From the NCBI GenBank assembly GCA_943788445.1, contig CALSQH010000003.1, positions 558,001 through 622,000 on the forward strand: a stretch of DNA of 64,000 nt, in the 5' to 3' direction. Below the pieces are notes generated by a model. It ran no database searches. It had not been told where the DNA came from and was given only the letters and a program-made list of their open reading frames with translations. Shown one piece after another: positions 28,212-36,883 of this stretch. Both the position numbers and the translations under genes were made by a program. Origin of the DNA: an uncultured Pseudomonadales bacterium. GTDB lineage: Bacteria > Pseudomonadota > Gammaproteobacteria > Pseudomonadales > Porticoccaceae. The stretch's first letter is position 1. Each line of letters opens with the position of its first letter.

Positions 28212-29441
28212 TTAGAAAATATCCAAGGTGTTTATGGCTGCTCTCTTAGACTCTAAATCTAATCCTACGTACCACTCCTCAGTTGTTTTAACACTACTAT
28301 GACCAAGCAACTGGCTTACTGCGTAAAGTGATACACCCTTCTTGATTAGTCTGCTCCCAAATGTTCTACGGAGCATTCTCCAATCGCAATTAAAACTTAG
28401 CTTATCTCTTACTCCATTCCAAGACGTCTTGACCCCTTTTAGATGGTCACCTTTGCTCGTTACAAATACTTTATTGGTGTCCTTCCCAATATTAGCAGCG
28501 TTCAGCCGCTTCAATGTCCTTAAGAGAGAAGCCGCCTCACTATTGATAGGTATTACTCGATAAGTCTGAGTCTTGCTCGCATAGACAGTTAGAGTTTGCC
28601 AATCACTGCTTATATCCTTCCACTCCAGACTTAAGGCCTCACTTAACCTTAGACCCGACTCCATGATAAGTCTCGCTAATGGAGTGAGGTAATCAGCATG
28701 GAAGCACTCTAGCTCATCATAATCAGGTAGAAGTTTTTGACCTCGGCTACTAAGCCATTCGTTATAGAGCTTTCTAGCCTGTATCTTTTGTCTATCCCTC
28801 CCAGATAAAACCTCTTTAAGTTCACCCAACTGTGCATCTGACAAGAAATCTACAGGGTGTTTAATAACTTTCTTAAGGCCTAGGTCGGCAAGAGGGTTTG
28901 AGCTGATAATACCCCACGCTTTGGCTGAGTTTAATGCCGCCTTGAGAGCCGCTGTTCTCCGGTTTATCGTTGAGGGCTTTAGGTTGCTGCTGTGTTCAAC
29001 CCTCCATCGCTCAACCTTACCTATATCTATTTCTTCAAGGCGTAGATTTAGGAACTTCTTAAATACGACCTCTAGTATCCAGAGAGTTGTTTTTGCAGAC
29101 TTTTGGTTGCTTAGTAGGTAATTACGGTATCTTGCATCTAGAAAGCCTGAGAGTGTTTCAGCTTCTTTAACGCGCCTCTCATCTAAGCTCGACACCCCTT
29201 TCTTTGCCTTTATAAGAGCGTCAGCACCCAACTCCTTTGCTTGTTTTAGAGTTAGCTCATCACAGCTACCTACCTTGAAGTCAGTACCCCTACCGCGCAC
29301 CCGCGTGAAACACCAATAGCCTTTACGGCCAGTAGGATTAACCACAACAAAGAAGCCAGACAGCTTCCTGTCCCACACCTTGTATCGTTTACTCTGGGGT
29401 ACTAGTTGGTCAACTAGCTTTTGCGTTAAGGTCTCTTTCAT
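28212..29441 (-). CDS. int: Tyrosine recombinase (island integrase)
   Basis: 409 aa from ATG 29441; a GTG four codons earlier overlaps the arm repeat and is less likely. N-terminal arm-binding domain (SGFFVVVNPTGRKGYW), SAM-like core-binding domain (about 95-185), and C-terminal catalytic domain. Catalytic residues: Arg265 (SGLRLSEAL), Lys290 (YASKTQTY), Arg358 (RMLRRTF), His381 (LLGHSS) and Tyr391 (EEWYVGL). The usual His of the HxxR box is Arg355 here. It lies 100 bp inside attR, as typical for site-specific islands. The arm-type double repeat begins 7 bp upstream of its ATG and overlaps its expected promoter and leader, suggesting autoregulation. Confidence 0.9.
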   Translation of the reverse strand: MKETLTQKLVDQLVPQSKRYKVWDRKLSGFFVVVNPTGRKGYWCFTRVRGRGTDFKVGSCDELTLKQAKELGADALIKAKKGVSSLDERRVKEAETLSGFLDARYRNYLLSNQKSAKTTLWILEVVFKKFLNLRLEEIDIGKVERWRVEHSSNLKPSTINRRTAALKAALNSAKAWGIISSNPLADLGLKKVIKHPVDFLSDAQLGELKEVLSGRDRQKIQARKLYNEWLSSRGQKLLPDYDELECFHADYLTPLARLIMESGLRLSEALSLEWKDISSDWQTLTVYASKTQTYRVIPINSEAASLLRTLKRLNAANIGKDTNKVFVTSKGDHLKGVKTSWNGVRDKLSFNCDWRMLRRTFGSRLIKKGVSLYAVSQLLGHSSVKTTEEWYVGLDLESKRAAINTLDIF

Positions 29442-29448
29442 AATATTT

Positions 29449-29468
29449 TGCACTGCATATGCACTGCA
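29449..29468. repeat. Right arm-type double repeat, upstream of int
   Basis: TGCACTGCATATGCACTGCA, identical to 23528-23547 except for one spacer base, in the same orientation. It is 72 bp inside attR and directly upstream of the int start codon. Confidence 0.75.
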
Positions 29469-29540
29469 AAATATTATAGCATCTCCCTAATATTACGCCA
29501 CATATACTGGCCTAACAGCCTATTAAGACTATAGACCAGT

Positions 29541-29588
29541 GCATTCATAATGCTGGGGTCGGCGGTTCAAGTCCGCCCGTAGCTACCA
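29541..29588. repeat. attR core: copy of tRNA-Met 3' half
   Basis: Exact 48-bp direct repeat of 23434-23481 lacking the tRNA 5' half, so not a functional tRNA. It marks the distal island end. Confidence 0.9.
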
Positions 29589-29703
29589 TAAAAACCTATA
29601 TTTATCATATCCTTATCAAAAAATACTCCTTTCTTTAATCTTAGTCATGCTTTAAATTTCTTTCGGGCAACCGCGTTCCCACGGATTACGATATAGTCAG
29701 TGC

Positions 29704-29981
29704 ATGGCAAATATTATAGAACTACACGTCAAAGCAGCTGAAAAACTCATATCTCACGGCCTAATAGACCAGCAGATTGCTCTCACTTGGCATCTCTCGC
29801 TCCACCCTAAGCCGTCGTAAAGCTAACGATGACACATTTGAAGCAGCATTAAGAAAAGGCAAGGCCAAGGCTATTTTGAAGGCTAGTAGCGCACCGATAC
29901 AGGAGGTCGGGAACGGCTCGCTAAGGGCGATTATCTTCTATCTGAAGTGAAGAGCTGGCTGGAGAGAGAAATAGCCAGAGA
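29704..29981 (+). pseudogene. Decayed phage-type HTH gene
   Basis: Starts MANIIELHVKAAEKLISHGL-IDQQIAL at 29704, then requires a 1-nt frameshift near 29790 to continue as LGISRSTLSRRKANDDTFEA, a helix-turn-helix of the kind seen in phage regulators and small terminases. After AILKASSAPIQE it continues to AIIFYLK, stop, then RAGWRE; the stop (TGA at about 29948) looks like a nonsense change inside the conserved end. It lies just outside attR, so it is either original chromosomal flank or part of an older insertion at the same tRNA. Confidence 0.55.
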
Positions 29982-30107
29982 TCAAAGAAATACCGCCCAT
30001 GATTATCAGTGTTCATACTGACGCCACAAATTCGGTTTTAATAATGCCAGCGCTCGGTGATCTTTGCGATCATGAAATACCCGAATACCACTGCCCGCAA
30101 AGTACCT

Positions 30108-32861
30108 CTACAGTGCGGGCATCAAATTTTCCATCTTTGCGCCAACACCATCCGCCGACGTCACCGTGGCATCGGACGCAATAACGCCATTGATAAGAAC
30201 ATCACCTCTGAGACCAAACAGATAACGCAAGATAATAAGCCCGTCAGTCAATGCATCGACCCTATCGTTGCCATCAATATCAACAAGATCACCAAGCATG
30301 TCTATTCGGGAGACAATTTCGCCTGAAGACGTATAGGCCGCATCAGTGGCCACAGCTCCACTTATCAGCGCGCCCTCGCCTAAGCCAAACATACCTCTAA
30401 GTAGAAGGAGACCGTCCGTCAAGGCGTCATATCGACCGTTACCATCGATATCCAATGAGCCTGCGGGGATAGTTCCGGCTATAAATTCGTCAAGAGCTGA
30501 AACGCCATCATTATCTTGGTCACTAGCTGCATCTGATGCATCGTCCGGATTAAGGCCGTAGCGAGTTTCCCAAGTATCTGGCATACCGTCAGAGTCGGTA
30601 TCCACTGAATAAACCATGTTATCTGGGAAGGCATCATCACCGTCTAAGACACTGTCATTATCATCATCCGTATCGGCATTGTTACCTATACCATCAGAAT
30701 CCGTATCCATATTTTCAGTTGCATCTGTTGGGAAGGTATCTGTATTATCCCCAACACCATCCCCATCTGAGTCGCTTTGCTCAGATACATCCAGTAGAAA
30801 AGCATCAGAATTGTCGGCAACACCATCGCCATCTGAATCAATCATTGCGGCTAATTCAGCGACGTTAATATGAGATTCAATTTTAAGTATTGAGCGGCGT
30901 GAGTCTTCAGCCTTTCCAAATACAAGCTCTACAAACCCATCCCCTTCAGACAGACTTATGACGTCTGTTACATTCAGCACTCCACCTATCAAATCTTGGA
31001 ATACCTCTTGATCGTTATCCCAAAATAACGACAGATCTACTAGATCTCCAGAAGTAAAATCAAAATCATGCAGTACCACTTGATTTAGGGCAGAAACGGT
31101 CAAAGGTCTATATGTATTGATACCTGAGCCACCGTAAATGTTTAAGCTTCCACCAGACTCTATCGACCATTCAAAAGTATCGTCTCCTTCATCACCGAAC
31201 AAATAATCATCGCCCTGAAGCGGAGATTCGAAAAATATGTCATTCCCTCGGGCTCCATACACATAGTTATTGGAAGCATCCAGGTAAATATTATCCCCCC
31301 CCTGTCCTGCTACAATATTCTCGACACTTTCAATTTTATCCAAACCAATGTCCGCACCCTCTGCATATCCATTCACCAGATCCACTGTTATTTCACTGTT
31401 AGCACTTGAATAGATAATTTTGTCAATGCCGCTACCGCCTATATAGATGTCATCTCCTCCTCCACTGCCACCGATGATAATGTCATTTCCAGGCCCAGCA
31501 TCTACCTCGTCATCGCCATCACCCGTATAGATTTCGTCGTCACCCGAACCGGCATCAATGGAATCATTACTGGAATTTGATCCAAATACGAAATCCGCAT
31601 CATCACTGCCATTGACATTGGTATTACCCGATTCAATATCGGCTGCTTCCGGAAAATATACATTAATATAGGTACTGATTTGATTGCCGATGCTTTCTAA
31701 GTCTGACTCAAAATAGTAAATTTCATTTTCAGCAACGTCAGACAGCATAACAAAGCTGACTTCATATCTACCCGGCACGAATTGAGTCGTAAGCGGAATA
31801 ATATTACTAAAGGTTAAATCTTGGCTTGTATTTCTAGATATGACCCACTTGTCTAAGTTCCCACCCTCAGGACGCCGCAACCTTAGGTAAACGTTCTGTA
31901 CTCCTGAAATGTCATCGACCGCAGTACCCGCTATCGCTATCACGGGGCGATCGCTGCTATTGTCGAACACCGCCGCCAAACTAAAATCGACCAACTCAGG
32001 CTCTTTTTGGTCACCAATTGGATTATCTAGCTGAAATGTTTGAGGATTTTGTGCTATCCAGTCTTGAGAAAACTGACTATTACCAGCTAAGTCGGAGAAA
32101 CGAACGGTATTAACTCGATATTGGCCAGAGGCAGCGTGCTTAGGCAGTGAAATACTGAAGTCAGCGCCTCCTTGATCAGTGGGGTTACCATCTACAAATA
32201 TGCTAGCACCCGTTGGTGATAGAAGCTCTAAAACTATCCTGGGCCCTAAGCCGCTACCCTCTTCAACGAACTCTACATACGCATCAAGAACCGGCCTTGA
32301 CTCTGAATCAATAACCCAACCTTCAGATGAGAAAGACGTAAGTGCAGGCTTAACTGAGTCAGCGTTTTGATTATCAAGTATGGCGGTTATATTGAAGCCA
32401 AGTGAATTTAACTGGCTTTCATTTAGTGCAATCAGCAAGCCCTCATCATCTGTTATTCTCAATGATCTAATAGCATAGGCGCCACTCGCTGCCCGCTCAT
32501 TCAACATCACTGTCGCCCTAAGCGGCTCAGCGGTATCTTCGCGGCCAAGCGATATCCAAGTCTGCTCATTGTGTTCCAGCCAAAAGAGCAGTTCTGCTTT
32601 CTGCGAGAGATTAAAATTCTCAGATAACACCAACAAAAACTCTAATTTCGGACCAGTTTCGCCAATGACAAAACACAACTCTAACCGGACAATATCTGGC
32701 TGAGCTTGAGTCTCGTCTAACCCCTCATAGTTACCATTGAAAAAGGGGCAAATATCAATATCGTCAGTGTAACCATCACCGTCACTATCATCGGCAAAAG
32801 CGACACTGGACATAACGGCGGCCAAGAATAGAAATAAGTATCTAACGAAAAAATATTTCAC
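30108..32861 (-). CDS. Secreted RTX/thrombospondin-3/dockerin-like protein
   Basis: 917 aa with signal peptide (cleavage near AFADD). A calcium-binding DSDGDGYTDDIDICP element follows immediately. Residues about 60-400 hold Ig-like or beta-sandwich domains (SFNITAILDN, LVDFSLAAVFDN). Residues about 430-600 carry RTX-type nonapeptides (GSGDDEIYTGDGDDEV, GPGNDIIIGG). Residues about 690-780 are thrombospondin type-3 calcium repeats (DSDGDGVADNSDAF). The C-terminus has two dockerin-like EF-hand pairs (DIDGNGRYDALTDGLLLLR and VDIDGNDRVDALTDGLIILR). RTX repeats suggest type I secretion, yet a Sec signal is present; no secretion genes are adjacent. Probably calcium-stabilised surface or released protein; no catalytic domain is recognised. 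Confidence 0.82.
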   Translation of the reverse strand: MKYFFVRYLFLFLAAVMSSVAFADDSDGDGYTDDIDICPFFNGNYEGLDETQAQPDIVRLELCFVIGETGPKLEFLLVLSENFNLSQKAELLFWLEHNEQTWISLGREDTAEPLRATVMLNERAASGAYAIRSLRITDDEGLLIALNESQLNSLGFNITAILDNQNADSVKPALTSFSSEGWVIDSESRPVLDAYVEFVEEGSGLGPRIVLELLSPTGASIFVDGNPTDQGGADFSISLPKHAASGQYRVNTVRFSDLAGNSQFSQDWIAQNPQTFQLDNPIGDQKEPELVDFSLAAVFDNSSDRPVIAIAGTAVDDISGVQNVYLRLRRPEGGNLDKWVISRNTSQDLTFSNIIPLTTQFVPGRYEVSFVMLSDVAENEIYYFESDLESIGNQISTYINVYFPEAADIESGNTNVNGSDDADFVFGSNSSNDSIDAGSGDDEIYTGDGDDEVDAGPGNDIIIGGSGGGDDIYIGGSGIDKIIYSSANSEITVDLVNGYAEGADIGLDKIESVENIVAGQGGDNIYLDASNNYVYGARGNDIFFESPLQGDDYLFGDEGDDTFEWSIESGGSLNIYGGSGINTYRPLTVSALNQVVLHDFDFTSGDLVDLSLFWDNDQEVFQDLIGGVLNVTDVISLSEGDGFVELVFGKAEDSRRSILKIESHINVAELAAMIDSDGDGVADNSDAFLLDVSEQSDSDGDGVGDNTDTFPTDATENMDTDSDGIGNNADTDDDNDSVLDGDDAFPDNMVYSVDTDSDGMPDTWETRYGLNPDDASDAASDQDNDGVSALDEFIAGTIPAGSLDIDGNGRYDALTDGLLLLRGMFGLGEGALISGAVATDAAYTSSGEIVSRIDMLGDLVDIDGNDRVDALTDGLIILRYLFGLRGDVLINGVIASDATVTSADGVGAKMENLMPAL

Positions 32862-32974
32862 TGCGGTTAATCATCCAATTTTGTATATATACCGTCACAC
32901 AGATACTGAGAAACTAGCGGACCTGCTCCCTAAATTTAAACTACTATAGAACCTATCTATTTGCAAATGCATAA

Positions 32975-33754
32975 ACGCAGCTACTAGTCCCGGAAACCGA
33001 TCTATCACCGCGTGAGTTGGCGGTACGTTACACCGACGAACAATCCTATTTTGTCTCGGAATCCACAGTGTATCGACTGCTGAAAGCCCAAGACTTAATT
33101 ACCAGTCCTGCGTATATCCTGATGAAAGCAGGAGACAAGTTCCAGCAACCCAGCCAGCGGGTCAATGAACTATGGCAAACGGACTTTACCTACTTCAAGA
33201 TCGTAGGTTGGGGTTGGTATTACTTATCCACGGTACTGGATGACTACTCACGCTTCATTGTTGCTTGGCGATTGTGTACCACCATGAGCGCCAGCGATGT
33301 ATCAGACACACTGGATGATGCGCTGGCTTTTACTGAGCTTAATCAAGTGAAGGTCCGGCACCGACCACGGCTACTCAGTGACAATGGGCCGTGTTATATC
33401 TCTGGCGAATTAGCCGATTACTTGGAAGAGAACGGCATGAGTCATACACGGGGTCGGCCTTATCATCCGCAAACCCAAGGTAAGATCGAGCGTTGGCATC
33501 GTTCGATGAAAAATCAGATCTTACTCAATCACTATCATCTACCGAGCGAACTGCAAGAGCAGCTACATCGCTTCGTCAGCTATTACAATCATGAGCGTTA
33601 TCACGAGTCGCTCGACAATCTAACGCTAGCAGACGTGTACTACGGGAGAGGAGAAGCGATACTGAGTCAGCGAGAACAGATTAAACAAAGCACTATCGCC
33701 TTACGGAGAAAAAACCATTATGGTCGACAACAGACACATAACCTGATGAGCTAA
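32975..33754 (+). pseudogene. IS3-type transposase (OrfB), 5'-truncated
   Basis: The frame opens after a stop at 32972-32974 and reads LLVPETDLSPRELAVRYTDE, so it belongs to the transposase but lacks its N-terminus and any orfA. The integrase core is complete: DDE residues in WQTDFTYF, LLSDNGPCY and GKIERWHRS, and the tail YYNHERYHESL is typical of the family. No terminal inverted repeats are recognised. Probably an inactive remnant inserted upstream of the RTX-like gene. Confidence 0.85.
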
Positions 33755-34097
33755 ACCGTCTCTTAAATCAGGCCGCAGTCGATCCAACTATCTTTGACGA
33801 CGTGCACTAAGATTTCTGGAAGATGTGGGAGGCGAGTATGTTTTGCTTGAATAATAGATATCTCACATGGGTACGTGTTAGACGTATATATTTATTAGTG
33901 CCAACGATTAATGTTTAAACATGTCCATGTGAGATAGAGAAAGAGAAAGAGAAAGAGAAAGATTTCTATTATGACTGAGAATAATATATAGTAATAAAAA
34001 TGTGCACAGTACCTTTTAAAAAAATTTATTTGTTAGTTTAAATTAACAACATATGGTCTAAAAAAATATGAATAGACGATTATAATTGGAAATATTG
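33755..34097. other. Non-coding stretch with inverted repeat and microsatellite
   Basis: Between the IS3 remnant and the secreted Cys-domain gene. Contains a perfect 11-bp inverted repeat ATCTCACATGG/CCATGTGAGAT (33860-33870 and 33925-33935), followed by four copies of GAGAAA (33937-33960). No gene is seen; the A/T-rich last 100 bp presumably hold the promoter of the next gene. Confidence 0.55.
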
Positions 34098-34520
34098 ATG
34101 TACAGATTCATATTACTTATAACATCTTTGATCTTTTCATCTGTCATCAATGCGTCATCAAAAAATATGGATATTGCTGCAGCTACTTGTGCAATTGTTG
34201 CTGAGACTAAAGTTATAGAATCAGCATTTAGAGTTAAAGAGTTTAATATAGCTAGGCAATCGATTGGAAAACCACCCTTCCTTGATGGTGATGAAGAAAT
34301 TCTAAGATCCCTTGAGCTTGGCACATGCATAGCGCTAGTTTTAAATTCTAAGGATTACGAAGAATTATCCAGAGCTGTTGAAGAAAGAATTCTTGCAGAG
34401 TGGGAAAAAGAACAAAAACTTAAAAAAGAGCAAGAATTGGAGAGAAGAAAAAAATATGCAAAGAAGAAGGCCAAAGAATTACAACAAAAAACTAGCCTCT
34501 CCCTCACCAAAAAATCATGA
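34098..34520 (+). CDS. Secreted protein with the same novel Cys domain
   Basis: 140 aa from ATG 34098 (a TTG at 34086 is less likely). Signal peptide MYRFILLITSLIFSSVINAS. Residues about 24-90 are related to the middle of the island lipoprotein at 26402-27292: both have AA-TC, AET/SET, RV-E-N-AR, PFLDGD, E-G-C and LVLN in the same order and spacing, with two conserved Cys. The rest is a charged coiled-coil tail (EKEQKLKKEQELERRKKYAK). No known family. It is followed by a decayed gene with TonB-like C-terminus. Confidence 0.68.
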   Translation: MYRFILLITSLIFSSVINASSKNMDIAAATCAIVAETKVIESAFRVKEFNIARQSIGKPPFLDGDEEILRSLELGTCIALVLNSKDYEELSRAVEERILAEWEKEQKLKKEQELERRKKYAKKKAKELQQKTSLSLTKKS

Positions 34521-34529
34521 AGTAGTTAT

Positions 34530-35231
34530 CTTATGAATCGTCAGCATGTGATTTCTATAAATATGCACCCAGATTTGAAAACAACGTTAAATGTAAAAAA
34601 CAAAATACTCAAACAATCAAAATATTATTTCCTCAAACGGTTCCAACCTTTTTTGTAAGAAAGATGACAATTGCAATAGGGACTTCTTTTTTTCATGGAG
34701 CCCTCCTGTTAGCAGCATTAATTCCTTCAATGAGGCTATTCTTGATAAGGTTCCAAATGAACCCAAATTTTTATTTCCAGTTAATGAGTTTATAACCAAT
34801 GCTAATTTAATAATTGAAAATGAGTATGGTGAGAATTTAAGCTTTGAGATTCAGTTTGAAGAGATCAACAAAGTTTCCATAAAACAGAAAACATTATATG
34901 CAAAGAGAGAAAAAGCTCGTATTAGATCTGAACAACTAAAACTAATTGAAGATAAGATTTCTAATCCAATTTACGAACCAAAACCAAAATTTCCTACATG
35001 GGCAAAACTGAGCCTGCAATCATCTGGCTGGGCATCAGTTAGACTTACAATAACCAAGGAGGGTGATGTTAAGGATGTTCTGCTACATGATGTAAGTACA
35101 GCTGGGATATGGTTTCGGTAGAAGTGCCGTAAAGGCTGGCAAAAAAACTAGAATATGAGCCCAGAATGCTTGATGGAAAAGCAGTTGAGATAAGTGGTGT
35201 CATCCATAAATTTTGGTTTGAGAGACTGTAA
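34530..35231 (+). pseudogene. Decayed gene with TonB-like C-terminal domain
   Basis: Protein-like segments occur in changing frames: SYESSACDFYKYAPRFENN, then FNEAILDKVPNEPKFLFP through EEINKVSIKQKTLYAKREKA to PTWAKLSLQSSGWASVRLTI-TKEGDVKDVLLHDVSTAG, then after a stop LEYEPRMLDGKAVEISGV-IHKFWFERL. The last two parts match the shape of a TonB C-terminal domain (beta strands, YEP, GV--F-F). At least two to three frameshifts are needed. An IS256 element begins at its very end. Confidence 0.55.
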
Positions 35232-36490
35232 AAAATCTGTGCAACTGTCTATCATTAACCCCAAACAGGAGAGGATAGACAGTTTAAACCATGATGAAAT
35301 AAAGAACTTAGTTCAAGTAGCTGCGAAGAATATTAAAACCGAAGCTGACCTCAATGAGTTTCGGCAGATGCTCACTAAAATCACTGTTGAGACGGCATTG
35401 AACACTGAGCTGGATGACCACCTAGGTTACTCCAAACATGAGGCGTCAGACGCCTCTAATAGCCGTAATGGCAACACGCGAAAGACACTTCAAACAGATG
35501 ATGGTCAGTTCGAGCTAGAGACGCCAAGGGATCGAGAAGGCACCTTCGACCCCAAGATGGTCAAAAAGTATCAGCGACGCTTCACGACCATGGACGATAA
35601 AATCCTCTTTTTCTACGGCCAAGGAATGACGACGCGTGAGATCGTAGAAACCTTTAAAGAAATGTATGGCGGAGATATTTCGCCTACTGTGATATCTAAG
35701 GTTACCAATGCTGTTATTGAGCAAGCCGTGGAGTGGCAGTCACGGCCCTTAGATGCGGTTTACCCCATCGTTTATCTCGGCTGTATTGTGCTGAAAATCC
35801 GTCAAGACAATCGGGTGATTAACAAGGCCATTTACGTGGCCCTGGGCGTTTACCTTGAAGGTCAGAAAGAATTTTGGGGACTGTGGATCTTAGAGGATGA
35901 GAGCGCTAAATTCTGGCTCAATGTCCTGACAGAACTGCAGAGCCGAGGTGTTAAAGATATCTTGACCGCAGGTGTTGACGGTCTAAAAGGCGTCCCTGAT
36001 GCGATCAATACAGCCTTCCCCGATACGCAAATACAGCTGTGTATCGTGCATATTGTGCGTAATTCAATGAAGTACGTCTCTTGGAAGGATTACAAGGCTG
36101 TTACAGCCGATTTAAAGCGTATCTACAAGTCAGTCACAAGAGGAGGCCCTTCTCACACTGGATGGGTTTGCTGAGCGCTGGGATGATAGATACCCGCAGA
36201 CCAGCAAATCATGGCGCACCCACTGGGACAATCTCAATACGATCTTCAATTACCCTGAGGATATACGGCGGGCCATTTAAACGGCCAATGCCATTGAGTC
36301 ACTCTATAGTGTTATTCGTAAGGCGGTGGAAAAGCGGAAGCTCTTTCCAAGCGACGATTCGGCCAAGAAAGTGGCCTATCTGGCGATACAGCAGGCCTCG
36401 AAAAAATGGACAATGCCAATCAGGAATTGGAAAGCAGCCTTGAACCGATTTATGGTTGAGTTCGAAGACCCATTGAGCGATTACATTTAA
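35194..36490 (+). pseudogene. IS256-family transposase, frameshifted and interrupted
   Basis: The intact part (to about 36140) contains NIKTEADLNEFRQMLTKITV, ELDDHLGYSKHE, and the DDE-type core with VYLGCIVLKIRQD, GVDGLKGVPDAI and QLCIVHIVRNS, all typical of IS256. Near 36140 a 1-nt shift is needed to continue as ALLTLDGFAERWDDRYPQ. At 36278-36280 a TAA replaces the expected Tyr codon before TANAIESLYSVIRKAVEKRK. The true end is the stop at 36488-36490 after EFEDPLSDYI. The first 28 bp of the open frame precede the IS and are not part of the enzyme; its start codon is unclear. Inactive as read. Confidence 0.85.
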
Positions 36491-36524
36491 CCCAGGCAGT
36501 TATACGGAAATATTTACAGGGTCC
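35222..36524 (+). mobile_element. IS256-family insertion sequence, defective
   Basis: About 1.3 kb. Left end GAGACTGTAAAAAATCTGTG and right end (reverse complement starting GGACCCTGTAAATATTTCCG) form imperfect terminal inverted repeats including a shared CTGTAAA and ACTG block. The single gene is an IS256-type transposase with a frameshift and a stop. No clear 8-9 bp target duplication is visible. It inserted at the 3' end of the decayed TonB-like gene. Confidence 0.75.
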
Positions 36525-36825
36525 AAAAATAAACCTAAAACATCTCTTCTGATAAGGCACTATTAGCCAAATCTTATGATTCTAACACCAAAGACTGTGA
36601 TTAGATTAGATTAGACATAGTATTAACTTTGCTCGTTATAACTCAATCACTCTATGCAGAAATCGGTTTCAGTTGCAGTCGCTCTGACATCAACTACCAA
36701 AGCTACAAACCTAACCCCACCTCAGGCTTCTACACAGGTCAAACTTGCTCTATTTTTTAATTGATGTCTAACAAATTAATAGAAATTTACTACGTCATAA
36801 ATTTATGACTTATTTAATCGACCCA
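36525..36825. other. Intergenic stretch with a possible secreted-peptide remnant
   Basis: On the plus strand a frame from TTG 36629 to the stop 36758-36760 encodes 43 residues beginning LLVITQSLYAEIGFSCSRSD and ending TGQTCSIF, which resembles the start of a small Cys-containing secreted protein. There is no upstream ATG and stops precede it. A short repeat GATTA is repeated just before it (about 36598-36613). Probably a remnant. Confidence 0.25.
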
Positions 36826-36858
36826 TAAAAAAACTCGCCATGGTTGCCCATAGCGAGT
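36826..36858 (-). terminator. Intrinsic terminator of the giant modular gene
   Basis: Read on the minus strand: ACTCGCTATGG, loop GCAA, CCATGGCGAGT, then a run of seven T. The 11-bp stem has one G-T pair. It lies 26 bp beyond the stop of the minus-strand locus. Confidence 0.85.
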
Positions 36859-36883
36859 TTTTAAGTCTTACACTTACTAGCTG

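Larger units (their letters stand above)
23482..29588. mobile_element. 6.1-kb integrative island in tRNA-Met
   Basis: Bounded by the tRNA 3' half (attL) and its exact 48-bp copy (attR), with a tyrosine integrase transcribed away from attR at the far end. Near-identical 20-bp double repeats lie just inside both ends. Cargo: a small secreted coiled-coil protein, a polymerase-palm-like protein, a HIT-domain remnant, a MORN-type lipoprotein and a zinc-ribbon membrane protein. No capsid, conjugation or toxin-antitoxin genes are seen. The cargo is visibly richer in A/T than the flanking housekeeping genes. Size and content fit a small satellite-like or passenger island. Confidence 0.85.

Noticed and set aside
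29541..29588. Second tRNA-Met
   Set aside because: Only the 3' half is present; no 5' acceptor strand or D-arm. It is the attR copy.
30092..30121. Hairpin TGCCCGCA/TGCGGGCA as terminator of the RTX-like gene
   Set aside because: It overlaps the last codons of the gene and has no T-run.
33937..33960. GAGAAA repeats as a phase-variable switch
   Set aside because: Not within a reading frame and more than 130 bp from the next start; no promoter elements are seen around it.
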